DNA of 5,330 nucleotides from Myxococcales bacterium (GCA_025362165.1 JANYHY010000724.1:1-5330), one strand, 5' to 3'; shown: positions 1-5,330, counted from the stretch's first letter. The notes: generated by a model from the sequence alone, not told the origin. Translations and numbers: made by a program.

Positions 1-264
1 GAGCAAGAGCACCGCGAGCACCAAGATCACGCGATGCCCCACGCCCTCTTGCGACTGAGGGAGCACGCGCACGCACGTCTGCAAAATGACATGACCCAAG
101 AAGAAGATCGCAGGCTGCCTCACGAGGTGGCGCCCTCGATCGGGCAGCAGCAGACGTAGCGCGACGATCAGCACGAGCGCGAGGCCCGCGCCGATGAACT
201 CGCCGCTCATGAGATCCTGCTGGAGCGACTCCCAGAAATCGCTCGCCGCGGCGGGTGCCGTCAT
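1..264 (-). CDS. N-terminal part of a multi-pass membrane protein, possibly an MscS-type mechanosensitive channel (partial, runs off left edge)
   Basis: The reverse strand from an ATG at 264 is open for 88 codons to the window edge with no stop. The translation starts MTAPAAASDFWESLQQDLMS, an amphipathic lead. Three hydrophobic stretches follow: about residues 22-40 (FIGAGLALVLIVALRLLLP), about 52-68 (AIFFLGHVILQTCVRVL) and about 77-88 (HRVILVLAVLLL), the last cut by the edge. Basic residues (DRGRHLVR) lie between the first two, as expected of a cytoplasmic loop. I infer the MscS-type assignment from general resemblance to N-termini of myxobacterial small-conductance mechanosensitive channel proteins; the diagnostic pore helix and beta domain lie outside the window. 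No clear Shine-Dalgarno precedes the ATG at 264. An in-frame ATG at 210 has AGGAT a few bases upstream and could be the true start. The gene is divergent from the hydrolase gene at 420. Membrane protein is fairly sure; the family is a guess. Confidence 0.55.
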   Translation of the reverse strand, partial: MTAPAAASDFWESLQQDLMSGEFIGAGLALVLIVALRLLLPDRGRHLVRQPAIFFLGHVILQTCVRVLPQSQEGVGHRVILVLAVLLL

Positions 265-340
265 CGAAGGGCATCGTACTCGCGTTGCTCCGCAGATGGA
301 TCAGAGGATCTCCACGTCGCGTCTGGTCGCTTTCGAGCAA

Positions 341-354
341 CGCGAAGCTTCGCG
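341..354. repeat. 14-bp perfect palindrome in the divergent intergenic region
   Basis: CGCGAAGCTTCGCG reads identically on both strands. It lies between the minus-strand membrane gene (start 264) and the plus-strand hydrolase gene (start 420), about 65 bp upstream of the latter. It could be a dimeric regulator operator for either promoter or a short cruciform, but no known binding site is recognised. The rest of the 265-419 gap holds no gene and no convincing sigma-70 type -35/-10 pair. Confidence 0.5.
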
Positions 355-370
355 AGTCGCGAGTCGCGAT
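350..370. repeat. Three tandem copies of a 7-mer (TCGCGAG, TCGCGAG, TCGCGAT)
   Basis: Three head-to-tail 7-bp units occupy 350-356, 357-363 and 364-370; the last differs only in its final base. Each unit contains the self-complementary hexamer TCGCGA, so the tract is also a run of short palindromes on a 7-bp pitch. It overlaps the right arm of the 14-bp palindrome at 341-354. It may be a regulator-binding array or a simple slippage product in GC-rich DNA; function is unknown. Confidence 0.5.
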
Positions 371-419
371 TCAGCGCGAGGCTTGTTCTAGCGGTGTTTG
401 TCGTTGGTATGGGACACGC

Positions 420-1925
420 ATGACGCGATGTATGGTTCGTTTCTTCAGTCGTCTCGCGGTCCTTGCGTTGCTCCCGCTCCTTGGCGGTGTCGCGTGCTCG
501 TCTGCTCCGCTGTCGGAGAAGGCCGAGGAGGTCACTGGCTCGTCCAACGCGGCCATCACGACCACCGACGTGATCTCGCGCGCCGAGCAGTGGGTCGCGG
601 TCAAGCTGAAGTACTGCCAAGCCGTGAACGGCGGTCGTGACTATGACGCGGCGTGCAGCACCTATTGCAGCCGACAGAGCAACCCGCAGTGGGACCCCTA
701 TCGCAGCGACTGCTCGGGCTTCGTCTCGTGGGCATGGCAGCTCCCGGCGCCAGGGCGCGTGACTGGAACGTTCGCGCCGTACGTCACGGACATCTCGCAC
801 GTCATCGCCGCCAAAGATCTCGCCGAGGGAGACGCGGTCAACAACGACCACCACATCATGCTGTTCAAGGCGTGGACCGTACCTGGCAAGACTGCCACTT
901 TCCTGGAGGAGCCGGGCTGCTCGAGCTCCACGCCGTACGCGCACGAGCTGACCTCGAACGTCACGCTCAACGGCAACAGCATCACGGTCGCGTGGAGCGG
1001 CGACACGTTCACTGCGATTCGCTACGACAAGATCCAGCCCGCGGATCAGCCTGTGAGAGGCGCAGTCGACTCCACCGCGTGCGAGGGCCTCGCGGGGTGG
1101 GCGCAAGATCCCGACTCGCCGGACGCGCCCGTCAAGGTCGTGCTCGACTTCGACGCGCCTACGGGCCAGCCGAACTCTGGCTCGATGGAACTGATCGCGA
1201 GCGACAAGCGCAGCGACCTCTGCACGGCCATCGGCTCGTGCAACCATGGCTTCTCCATCCAAGTCCCCGTGGGCCTGCGGGACGGCAAGGCGCATCAGGT
1301 CTTTGCCTATGGGCTCGACACTCTGAATGGCGCCGCGACGCTCTTGAGCGCGCCAAAGTCGTTCACTTGTGCGACGCCTTCGATGCCGATCGGGGTCAAG
1401 CGTCATGTCTTGACCCAAGTTTCATTGAAGGACTGGAAGATCGATCCGCTGTTGGACATCGCGCATGAGCCGACCGCCGCGGTGGCGTCGCTGCCCACAG
1501 GGTCAGACCTCGACGTGCAGCCCACCGTCGCGATCTCGGACGACGGCTCACCGTCCGTTTATGTGATCGACGGCGGAAAGAAGCGATTCCTAGCCGACAT
1601 CGCTACTTGGCAATTCGCGGCGCAGAAGTGGCCCGCGGCCAAGCTCGCCGCGACGCCGTCTGGTGTCGATTGGCCCAAGACGCGCTTCATCCTCCAAGGC
1701 GTTGGCGATCCCGCGGTCTACGTCCTAGACGTCGCTCCTGTAGAAAAAGGCGCGCCGAACAGCGATGCGCCGAACGGCACCGCCAGCGGGAGTCCGGTTG
1801 ATTCTAGCTCGGACGGCGGTGGCTGCTCGGTCTCAGGCGGCTCGCGTGGCGACCTCGCTTGGATGCTTGGGCTCGGGATGATCGGTTTGTGTGCACGACG
1901 CCGCACGCGCGCAAAAGCGGCATAA
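420..1925 (+). CDS. Exported NlpC/P60-like cysteine hydrolase with MYXO-CTERM surface-anchoring tail
   Basis: A 501-aa protein. ATG 420 is chosen because GGGA at 411-414 gives a suitable Shine-Dalgarno and a signal peptide starts there; the frame is open further upstream, but that stretch is Arg-rich and not protein-like. Residues 1-25 form a signal sequence (VRFF, then LAVLALLPLLGGVA) ending at Cys26, an imperfect lipobox. Residues about 50-205 form a papain-like NlpC/P60-type domain: RSDCSGFVSWAWQLP puts the likely nucleophile at Cys98 and NDHHIMLF supplies His144/His145; EEPGC at 163-167 may add a polar residue. This family usually cuts peptide bonds in peptidoglycan, so cell-wall remodelling or lysis of other cells is inferred. 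Residues about 213-317 (CEGLAGWAQDPDSPD, FSIQVPVG, SFTC) look like a beta-sandwich module common in myxobacterial surface proteins. Residues 379-437 hold VYVIDGGKKRFL and VYVLD, perhaps a binding module. A Ser/Gly-rich linker, Cys469, a hydrophobic segment (479-492) and ARRRTR match a MYXO-CTERM tail, expected to be processed by a myxosortase. The exact substrate is unknown. Confidence 0.88.
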   Translation: MTRCMVRFFSRLAVLALLPLLGGVACSSAPLSEKAEEVTGSSNAAITTTDVISRAEQWVAVKLKYCQAVNGGRDYDAACSTYCSRQSNPQWDPYRSDCSGFVSWAWQLPAPGRVTGTFAPYVTDISHVIAAKDLAEGDAVNNDHHIMLFKAWTVPGKTATFLEEPGCSSSTPYAHELTSNVTLNGNSITVAWSGDTFTAIRYDKIQPADQPVRGAVDSTACEGLAGWAQDPDSPDAPVKVVLDFDAPTGQPNSGSMELIASDKRSDLCTAIGSCNHGFSIQVPVGLRDGKAHQVFAYGLDTLNGAATLLSAPKSFTCATPSMPIGVKRHVLTQVSLKDWKIDPLLDIAHEPTAAVASLPTGSDLDVQPTVAISDDGSPSVYVIDGGKKRFLADIATWQFAAQKWPAAKLAATPSGVDWPKTRFILQGVGDPAVYVLDVAPVEKGAPNSDAPNGTASGSPVDSSSDGGGCSVSGGSRGDLAWMLGLGMIGLCARRRTRAKAA

Positions 1926-1931
1926 ACGGCA

Positions 1932-1977
1932 AAAAGCCGGATGACGGGTGGACGCCTGAAGAGCCAGGCTGGCTTTT
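1932..1977 (+). terminator. Possible intrinsic terminator after the hydrolase gene
   Basis: Seven bases, AAAAGCC (1932-1938), are complementary to GGCTTTT (1971-1977). Between them, GCCTG (1954-1958) and CAGGC (1965-1969) form a 5-bp hairpin with a 6-nt loop. The structure ends in TTTT and begins 6 bp after the stop codon at 1925. Position and T-run suit a terminator, but the outer stem encloses a long gap and the T-run is only four bases, so this is weak support. Confidence 0.35.
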
Positions 1978-1993
1978 ACTGCGCCTTTACTGT

Positions 1994-2048
1994 CGAAAAG
2001 TGCCCCTTGAGCCCAAGAACACGGCACGATGGTGTTCGGGTCTTTTCG
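1994..2048 (+). promoter_or_regulatory. Nested inverted repeats in the leader of the cysteine-rich lipoprotein gene (attenuator- or operator-like)
   Basis: The outer arms CGAAAAG (1994-2000) and CTTTTCG (2042-2048) are perfectly complementary. Inside lies a second stem, GAACAC (2017-2022) with GTGTTC (2032-2037), extended by CCC (2012-2014) with GGG (2038-2040) across a two-base AA bulge. The inner hairpin is followed by TCTTTT, giving it a terminator look, and the Shine-Dalgarno GGAGGA starts only 4 nt after the outer arm. A competing pairing, GTGCC (2000-2004) with GGCAC (2023-2027), cannot form together with it. If transcription starts upstream of 1994 this could attenuate or control translation of the gene at 2062; at DNA level it could be an operator. 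No known riboswitch or T-box is recognised. Confidence 0.4.
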
Positions 2049-2051
2049 CTC

Positions 2052-2057
2052 GGAGGA
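2052..2057 (+). promoter_or_regulatory. Strong Shine-Dalgarno that fixes the start at ATG 2062
   Basis: GGAGGA lies 4 nt before ATG 2062. The frame also has an upstream ATG at 2029, but that codon sits within the hairpin leader, lacks a Shine-Dalgarno and would put polar residues (VFGSFRSEEL) ahead of the signal peptide. This site therefore decides for 2062. Confidence 0.75.
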
Positions 2058-2061
2058 ACTG

Positions 2062-3678
2062 ATGTCTCGATTGCGCGGGTTGCTGCCGTTTGCGCTCTTC
2101 TCGATCGTGCTCTTGTTGCTCGTGGGCGAAGGCTGCGGTCGCAGCGATCTCGATCTCGTCTCGAGCGAAGGTGGAGTGCAGTTCGATGCGTCGATTGACA
2201 ACTTCGTCGGTGACGGCGGCGTGTGTCCCGGCAACAAGGTCAACTGCGGCGGCGTTTGCGTGGACCCAAACAGCGACCCGAAGAACTGCGGCGCCTGCAA
2301 CATCTCCTGCCCGCAAAACCAAGTCTGCTCGAACGGCGGCTGCGCCACCTCGTGCGCGCCGGGCCAGACCAACTGCAATCAAGCGTGCGTCGACATCAAG
2401 AACGACCCCTCCAACTGCGGTAGCTGCGGCGCCGCTTGCTTGAACGGTCAAGCATGTACGAATGGCTCGTGCGGCTGCACCAACGGCAAGAAGCCCGCGG
2501 TGTGCAACGGCGCGTGCACCGATCTGGCGAGCGATCCGAACAACTGCGGAATTTGCGGCGTCGCGTGCACTGGCGGGCAAGTGTGCTCGGTCGGCAACTG
2601 CTCCACGTCTTGCGCGCCGGGCTTGTTGCAGTGCGGTAAAGCGTGCATCGATCCCACGTCCGACAACGCCAACTGCGGCAGCTGCGGCGTCACCTGCGCG
2701 GGTGGCACCACCTGCAACGGCGGCAAGTGCGGCTGCCCCAACGGACAGACGCTCTGCAACGGCAAGTGCGTGGACACCACGAGCGACCCGAACAACTGCG
2801 GCGGCTGCAATACGATTTGTCCTAATGGTCAATCGTGCTCCGCCAGTACTTGCCAATCGGGCTGCGGCTTAGGCCTCTCTGCGTGCGGTAAGGCGTGCGT
2901 AGACGAGAAGACGGACAACGCCAACTGCGGCGGCTGCGGGACCAAGTGCTCGGGCGGCACCACGTGTCAGGGCGGTAGTTGCCAATGCTTCAACGGCGGA
3001 GTGCGCTGCAGCGGCGTCTGCACCGACACCAAGGCGGACCCGCTCAACTGCGGCGGTTGCGGCATTGTTTGTAGCGGTCAGAACAACGTGTGCTCCGCTG
3101 GAGTGTGCACGACCAGCTGCGGCGGCGGGCTCACCAACTGCTCCAACTCGTGCGTCGATCTGCAGAGCGATCCCTTCGACTGCGGCAACTGCGGCACGCT
3201 TTGCTCCAACGGCGCCAACTGCCTCAAGGGGACCTGCACGTGCGGCGCGGGCCTGAGCTCGTGCAACGGGTTCTGTGTCGACGAGAACAACGACCCGCGC
3301 AACTGTGGCAGCTGCGGCAACAACTGCGGAAACGGCCACTCATGCGCCAACGGGGTCTGCTCGAACAACTGCAACAACGGACTCACCAAGTGCGGCAACA
3401 GCTGCCGGGACCTCACGAGCGACAATTTCAACTGTGGTCAATGCGGCAATCGCTGCCCCATTTTTGGCCAGTGCACCAACAGCGCGTGCGTGTGCCCGCA
3501 AGGAGACACGCAGTGCGGAATGTTCTGCGTGAACACGCAGCAGAGCCCACAGAACTGCGGCAAGTGCGGCAACGCATGCATGGGCGGGCAGGTGTGCGAT
3601 CTCGGGGCCTGCGCGAACAACTGCAGTCAAGGACTCGCCAAGTGCGGACAAGCCTGCGTCGATCTACAGACGAGCTGA
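2062..3678 (+). CDS. Cysteine-rich repeat lipoprotein, MXAN_6577-like (open frame truncated by frameshift)
   Basis: The open frame gives 538 aa. Residues 1-24 are a signal peptide (SRLRGLL, then a FALFSIVLLLLV core) and Cys25 in VGEGCGRSDL is the likely lipidated residue; CGRSDL-type mature starts are common in myxobacterial lipoproteins. After an Asp/Gly-rich linker, residues 55 onward are tandem cysteine-rich repeats of 39-43 aa with the core CVDxxSDPxNCGxCGxxCxxGxxCxxGxC and about eight cysteines each. The even count and export signal suggest a disulfide-knitted, rod-like outer-surface protein. Such families are known in Myxococcota (MXAN_6577-like), but no molecular role is established, and no catalytic motif is visible. 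The frame stops at TGA 3676-3678 in the middle of repeat 12, just after CVDLQTS; the missing end of repeat 12 and all of repeat 13 follow in another frame to 3869. The intact gene would be 2062-3869, about 602 aa. It could be a sequencing error, a true recent mutation or, less likely, recoding. Confidence 0.85.
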   Translation: MSRLRGLLPFALFSIVLLLLVGEGCGRSDLDLVSSEGGVQFDASIDNFVGDGGVCPGNKVNCGGVCVDPNSDPKNCGACNISCPQNQVCSNGGCATSCAPGQTNCNQACVDIKNDPSNCGSCGAACLNGQACTNGSCGCTNGKKPAVCNGACTDLASDPNNCGICGVACTGGQVCSVGNCSTSCAPGLLQCGKACIDPTSDNANCGSCGVTCAGGTTCNGGKCGCPNGQTLCNGKCVDTTSDPNNCGGCNTICPNGQSCSASTCQSGCGLGLSACGKACVDEKTDNANCGGCGTKCSGGTTCQGGSCQCFNGGVRCSGVCTDTKADPLNCGGCGIVCSGQNNVCSAGVCTTSCGGGLTNCSNSCVDLQSDPFDCGNCGTLCSNGANCLKGTCTCGAGLSSCNGFCVDENNDPRNCGSCGNNCGNGHSCANGVCSNNCNNGLTKCGNSCRDLTSDNFNCGQCGNRCPIFGQCTNSACVCPQGDTQCGMFCVNTQQSPQNCGKCGNACMGGQVCDLGACANNCSQGLAKCGQACVDLQTS

Positions 3679-3860
3679 CCAACTGCGGCTTCTGCCAGCA
3701 GATATGCGCGGGCAACCTCATTTGCAGCAAAGGCAATTGCGCGTGCCCACAAGGCGACACCAACTGCGGCGGGCTCTGCGTGGACCTGCTGAAGAGCAAC
3801 AGCAACTGCGGCAACTGCGGCACGACTTGTCCAGGTAATCAGACTTGCCAAAGCGGTAAT
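2224..3860 (+). repeat. Thirteen coding cysteine-rich repeats in strict two-type alternation
   Basis: Repeats start at 2224, 2341, 2470, 2599, 2728, 2851, 2980, 3106, 3235, 3358, 3487, 3610 and 3738. Even repeats open with C-x3-C (CATSC, CSTSC, CQSGC, CTTSC, CSNNC, CANNC) and are 43 aa. Odd repeats from the third on open with C-x-C (CGC, CGC, CQC, CTC, CVC, CAC) and are 41-43 aa. Repeat 1 lacks the extra leading cysteine and is 39 aa. The duplicating unit is therefore a pair of about 84 residues (about 252 bp). Neighbouring pairs are closest to each other: 10-11 resembles 12-13 (CPQGDTQC and CPQGDTNC) and 4-5 resembles 6-7 (SDNANCGSCG and TDNANCGGCG). Repeat 12 measures 128 bp instead of the 129 bp of the other even repeats. 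Confidence 0.85.
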
Positions 3861-3869
3861 TGCAAATAG
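3672..3869 (+). pseudogene. Frameshifted 3' end of the cysteine-rich repeat lipoprotein gene
   Basis: From about GAG 3672 to the TAG at 3867-3869, a different frame from the upstream gene encodes 65 residues (ELTNCGFCQQICAG onward, ending CQSGNCK). These complete repeat 12 and supply all of repeat 13 with the expected cysteine spacing. There is no Shine-Dalgarno, signal peptide or likely start codon at its head, so it is not an independent gene. The frame is also open upstream to 3090, but there it is an Arg/Gln-rich shadow of the repeats. The stretch should be joined to the gene starting at 2062. Intact repeat character right up to the stop implies the shift is very recent or a sequencing artefact. 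Confidence 0.8.
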
Positions 3870-3879
3870 CGATGTGAGA

Positions 3880-3897
3880 GGGGCGACGGCTCGCCTC
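3880..3897 (+). terminator. Hairpin downstream of the repeat gene, possible weak terminator
   Basis: GGGGCGA (3880-3886) pairs with TCGCCTC (3891-3897), seven pairs including one G-T, around a CGGC loop. It starts 11 bp after the TAG at 3869. No T-run follows, so it would need Rho or act only as an mRNA-stabilising hairpin. The rest of the 3870-3946 gap shows no clear promoter. Confidence 0.3.
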
Positions 3898-3946
3898 GAC
3901 ATCAATTGTCTTGGACTCCCAAGCGTGATGTGCGAACAACTCGGCC

Positions 3947-5053
3947 GTGAAAAGCCGCGTGCTCGTCGTCGTGTTGTCGCTCGTGGGCTTGCTGATCATC
4001 GCGCTCGTTTTGCGGGCGACGCGGCCCACGGAAGACTCGACCGCGGACGCGGGTGACGCGGAGGTTGACGCGATCGAAGGCTCAACGAGCGACGCCGAGC
4101 TGGCCGCGCCGCTTGATGCTTTAGACGCGTCATTGCCGGAGATCGACGCCGCTCCCGACGCGACGCTCTCCGCTTGCGCGACGCTGGCAGCCGACAATGA
4201 CGAGAGGCTCGCGAAAGTGGACGGCGGCGCTGATTGCGTGAAGGCACCGCAAATCGATTGCATGTCTGGCCATGGTGTCTCTTGGGGATATCGGATCTCG
4301 TCAGTAGTCGTGAAAGACGACAACACCGTGAAGAAGGGGAGCGCAGACTGGGACTTGAACAAGTGCTCTTCCAAAGTGCAGCTCGAGCTCGTGCGTGCGG
4401 ACGCGGATGGAGGTGTCAGCGCGATGCGCCCTAGCACGCTCGAGTACACGTGGGACACGGACGAGAACCGCATCTCGCTCGTCGCTCTCTCGGACTACGA
4501 CGGAGACGGCGAGCCGGAGCTGCTGCGTATGACGCTGGTGCGCATGCACGAGGGGTCGCCGCGCCACAGCTCACAGGTGCTGACCTTCAAGAACAATGCT
4601 CTCTCGAACTACGCGAAGGCACCGTCCGATATCTGGCGCGCCGATGATGTGGACGATGATGGGCGCGTCGATCTAATCACGCGCGGGCCTTATGAAAGGG
4701 TCGCGATGAAGAACGTGTTCGGCGCAGATTCGCCCGTTTCTCCGCAGATCTTCGCGCAGCACTCGATCAAGGACGGATCGTTCTCTGGTGTAGACGACGC
4801 AGCGAAGGCGTTCACCAAGCTCGCGTGTCCGAGCAAACCAACTCTGGATTTCGCGGACGCCACGGACGGCAGCAAGAGTGAGGACGTCGCCAAGATGGTC
4901 GTGTGCGCGCGCGTCTGGGGAGCGAGCGAGCAAGACATCATCGTCGCGTGGAAGAGCTCCTGCGGCCCCGACGCAGGCGGCGGCAACCCGCTCGCGTGCC
5001 AGCCTTGGCCCAAGCAGCTCGCTGCGATCGCGCCGCCGTTCGTGCTCAAATGA
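3947..5053 (+). CDS. Membrane-anchored or exported protein with two DxDxDG calcium-type loops, function unknown
   Basis: A 368-aa protein from GTG 3947. A stop in this frame at 3926-3928 leaves no earlier start, though no clear Shine-Dalgarno is present and GTG 3959 is an alternative. Residues 5-22 (VLVVVLSLVGLLIIALVL, flanked by KSR and RATR) form an N-terminal membrane anchor or uncleaved signal; no lipobox is seen. Residues about 25-75 are a low-complexity Asp/Ala/Glu linker, typical of envelope proteins that reach across the periplasm. The rest is a globular domain with several cysteines (77, 97, 105, 140, 294, 320, 339, 351). Two acidic loops, DYDGDGEPE at 183-191 and DVDDDGRVD at 234-242, share DxDxDGxx[DE] spacing, as in FG-GAP/integrin-like, dockerin and EF-hand-like calcium sites; each is followed by a hydrophobic strand (LLRMTLV, LI). 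This suggests a calcium-stabilised extracytoplasmic beta fold. I do not recognise a named family. It lies 13 nt upstream of the next gene, probably in one operon. Confidence 0.85.
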   Translation: MKSRVLVVVLSLVGLLIIALVLRATRPTEDSTADAGDAEVDAIEGSTSDAELAAPLDALDASLPEIDAAPDATLSACATLAADNDERLAKVDGGADCVKAPQIDCMSGHGVSWGYRISSVVVKDDNTVKKGSADWDLNKCSSKVQLELVRADADGGVSAMRPSTLEYTWDTDENRISLVALSDYDGDGEPELLRMTLVRMHEGSPRHSSQVLTFKNNALSNYAKAPSDIWRADDVDDDGRVDLITRGPYERVAMKNVFGADSPVSPQIFAQHSIKDGSFSGVDDAAKAFTKLACPSKPTLDFADATDGSKSEDVAKMVVCARVWGASEQDIIVAWKSSCGPDAGGGNPLACQPWPKQLAAIAPPFVLK

Positions 5054-5066
5054 CAGGCGGTGCCGA

Positions 5067-5330
5067 GTGAGCGAGATCGCGACGCCAGACGGCGAATTGC
5101 GATGTTCGATTACGCCGCCAGCCGCTTCGGTGTGCGTGCGATGGCCAGTCGAGGCGCGGAACGATTGCGCAGGAGACTTCGCCTCGATCGACGCGCAGAA
5201 CGTGGCGAACGCCGATCGCGTCGTGTGGAGTGGGGTAGTGCGCCACCTCGATTGGAGCTATCAGCTCGTCGTCACCAAAGAGATCTATCGCTTCGGAAAA
5301 TCGCTCACGCTGATCGACGCGCGTCGCCTG
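5067..5330 (+). CDS. N-terminal part of an unrecognised protein (partial, runs off right edge)
   Basis: GTG 5067 opens a frame of 88 codons that reaches the window end without a stop. An AGGCGG at 5055-5060, six bases before the GTG, is a plausible Shine-Dalgarno. The start MSEIATPDGELRCSITPP has no signal peptide or membrane helix, so this part looks cytoplasmic unless the start is misplaced. The visible part includes three cysteines (13, 23, 34), a VVWSGVVRHLDWSYQLVVT stretch (about 53-71) with alternating hydrophobic residues like beta strands, and KEIYRFGKSLTLIDARRL at the edge. Amino-acid composition is balanced and codon use matches the neighbours, supporting a real gene. The 13-nt gap after the stop at 5053 suggests co-transcription with the DxDxDG protein. 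I do not recognise the family. Confidence 0.65.
   Translation, partial: MSEIATPDGELRCSITPPAASVCVRWPVEARNDCAGDFASIDAQNVANADRVVWSGVVRHLDWSYQLVVTKEIYRFGKSLTLIDARRL

Noticed and set aside
383..413. TTGTTC ... TATGGG as a -35/-10 promoter for the hydrolase gene
   Set aside because: The spacing is 19 bp, the -10 match is poor and it overlaps the Shine-Dalgarno, leaving no room for a transcript start before the RBS.
255..419. Upstream extension of the hydrolase gene to ATG 255
   Set aside because: The extra 55 residues are Arg/Ser-rich, would bury the signal peptide and overlap the divergent gene's start. ATG 420 has a Shine-Dalgarno and begins the signal peptide.
261..1418. Long reverse-strand open frame of 385 codons opposite the hydrolase gene
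   Set aside because: Its translation is Arg/Ala/Val-rich with no domain or signal, and the opposite strand carries clear NlpC/P60 and signal sequences. It is a shadow produced by G/C third-position bias.
1987..2856. Reverse-strand open frame of 289 codons opposite the cysteine repeats
   Set aside because: It has low-complexity Ala/Val/Arg composition and mirrors the repeat periodicity of the plus-strand gene, so it is a shadow rather than a gene.
3667..3684. Programmed ribosomal frameshifting at the break
   Set aside because: No slippery heptamer or obvious downstream pseudoknot is seen, and the exact one-base deficit against the repeat consensus is better explained by a deletion or sequencing error.
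2224..3860. Regular repeats as a possible CRISPR array
   Set aside because: The repeats are in frame, coding, diverged at the DNA level and 117-129 bp long, with no short identical repeats and unique spacers.
2062..3869. Enzyme labels (such as tryptophan synthase alpha chain) or zinc-finger labels that automated pipelines may give to this kind of cysteine-rich repeat
   Set aside because: No TIM-barrel or catalytic motif is present. The cysteines lie in an exported lipoprotein, where disulfides are more likely than zinc sites.
3718..4473. Reverse-strand open frame of 251 codons spanning the end of the repeat gene and the start of the DxDxDG gene
   Set aside because: It is Ser/Ala-rich, crosses two plus-strand genes and their intergenic gap, and has no recognisable motif.

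Overview
The window looks like chromosomal DNA of a myxobacterium (phylum Myxococcota, probably a Polyangia-type lineage). The evidence is the GC-rich coding with strong G/C third positions, a MYXO-CTERM-like C-terminal sorting tail on one protein, a large cysteine-rich repeat lipoprotein whose mature N-terminus begins CGRSDL, and Asp/Ala-rich surface-type proteins. No rRNA, tRNA, CRISPR array, insertion sequence or phage gene was seen.

Layout: (1) Positions 1-264, minus strand: the first 88 codons of a multi-pass membrane protein that runs off the left edge, possibly an MscS-type mechanosensitive channel. (2) Positions 265-419: a divergent intergenic region with a 14-bp perfect palindrome fused to three tandem 7-mers. 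(3) Positions 420-1925, plus: a 501-aa exported NlpC/P60-like cysteine hydrolase with an N-terminal lipobox-like cysteine, a central 'GWAQDPD' module, a 'VYVIDGG' module and a MYXO-CTERM tail. (4) Positions 1926-2061: a possible terminator, then a nested inverted-repeat structure directly ahead of a strong ribosome binding site. (5) Positions 2062-3869, plus: a cysteine-rich lipoprotein of the MXAN_6577-like kind with 13 repeats that alternate strictly between two types. The gene is broken by an apparent one-base deletion in repeat 12, so the open frame stops at 3678 while the last 1.5 repeats continue in another frame to 3869. (6) Positions 3947-5053, plus: a membrane-anchored or exported protein with two DxDxDG calcium-type loops, function unknown. 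(7) Positions 5067-5330, plus: the start of an unrecognised protein only 13 nt downstream, probably co-transcribed, running off the right edge.

The three complete loci all encode envelope or surface proteins, so this is a cell-surface neighbourhood. Nothing in the sequence shows that they form one pathway. The observations most worth a second look are the frameshift with its exact one-base repair, the two-type superrepeat that grew in roughly 84-residue steps, the structured leader before the repeat gene, and the double-anchor design of the NlpC/P60 protein. I do not see convincing evidence for a new multi-gene system.
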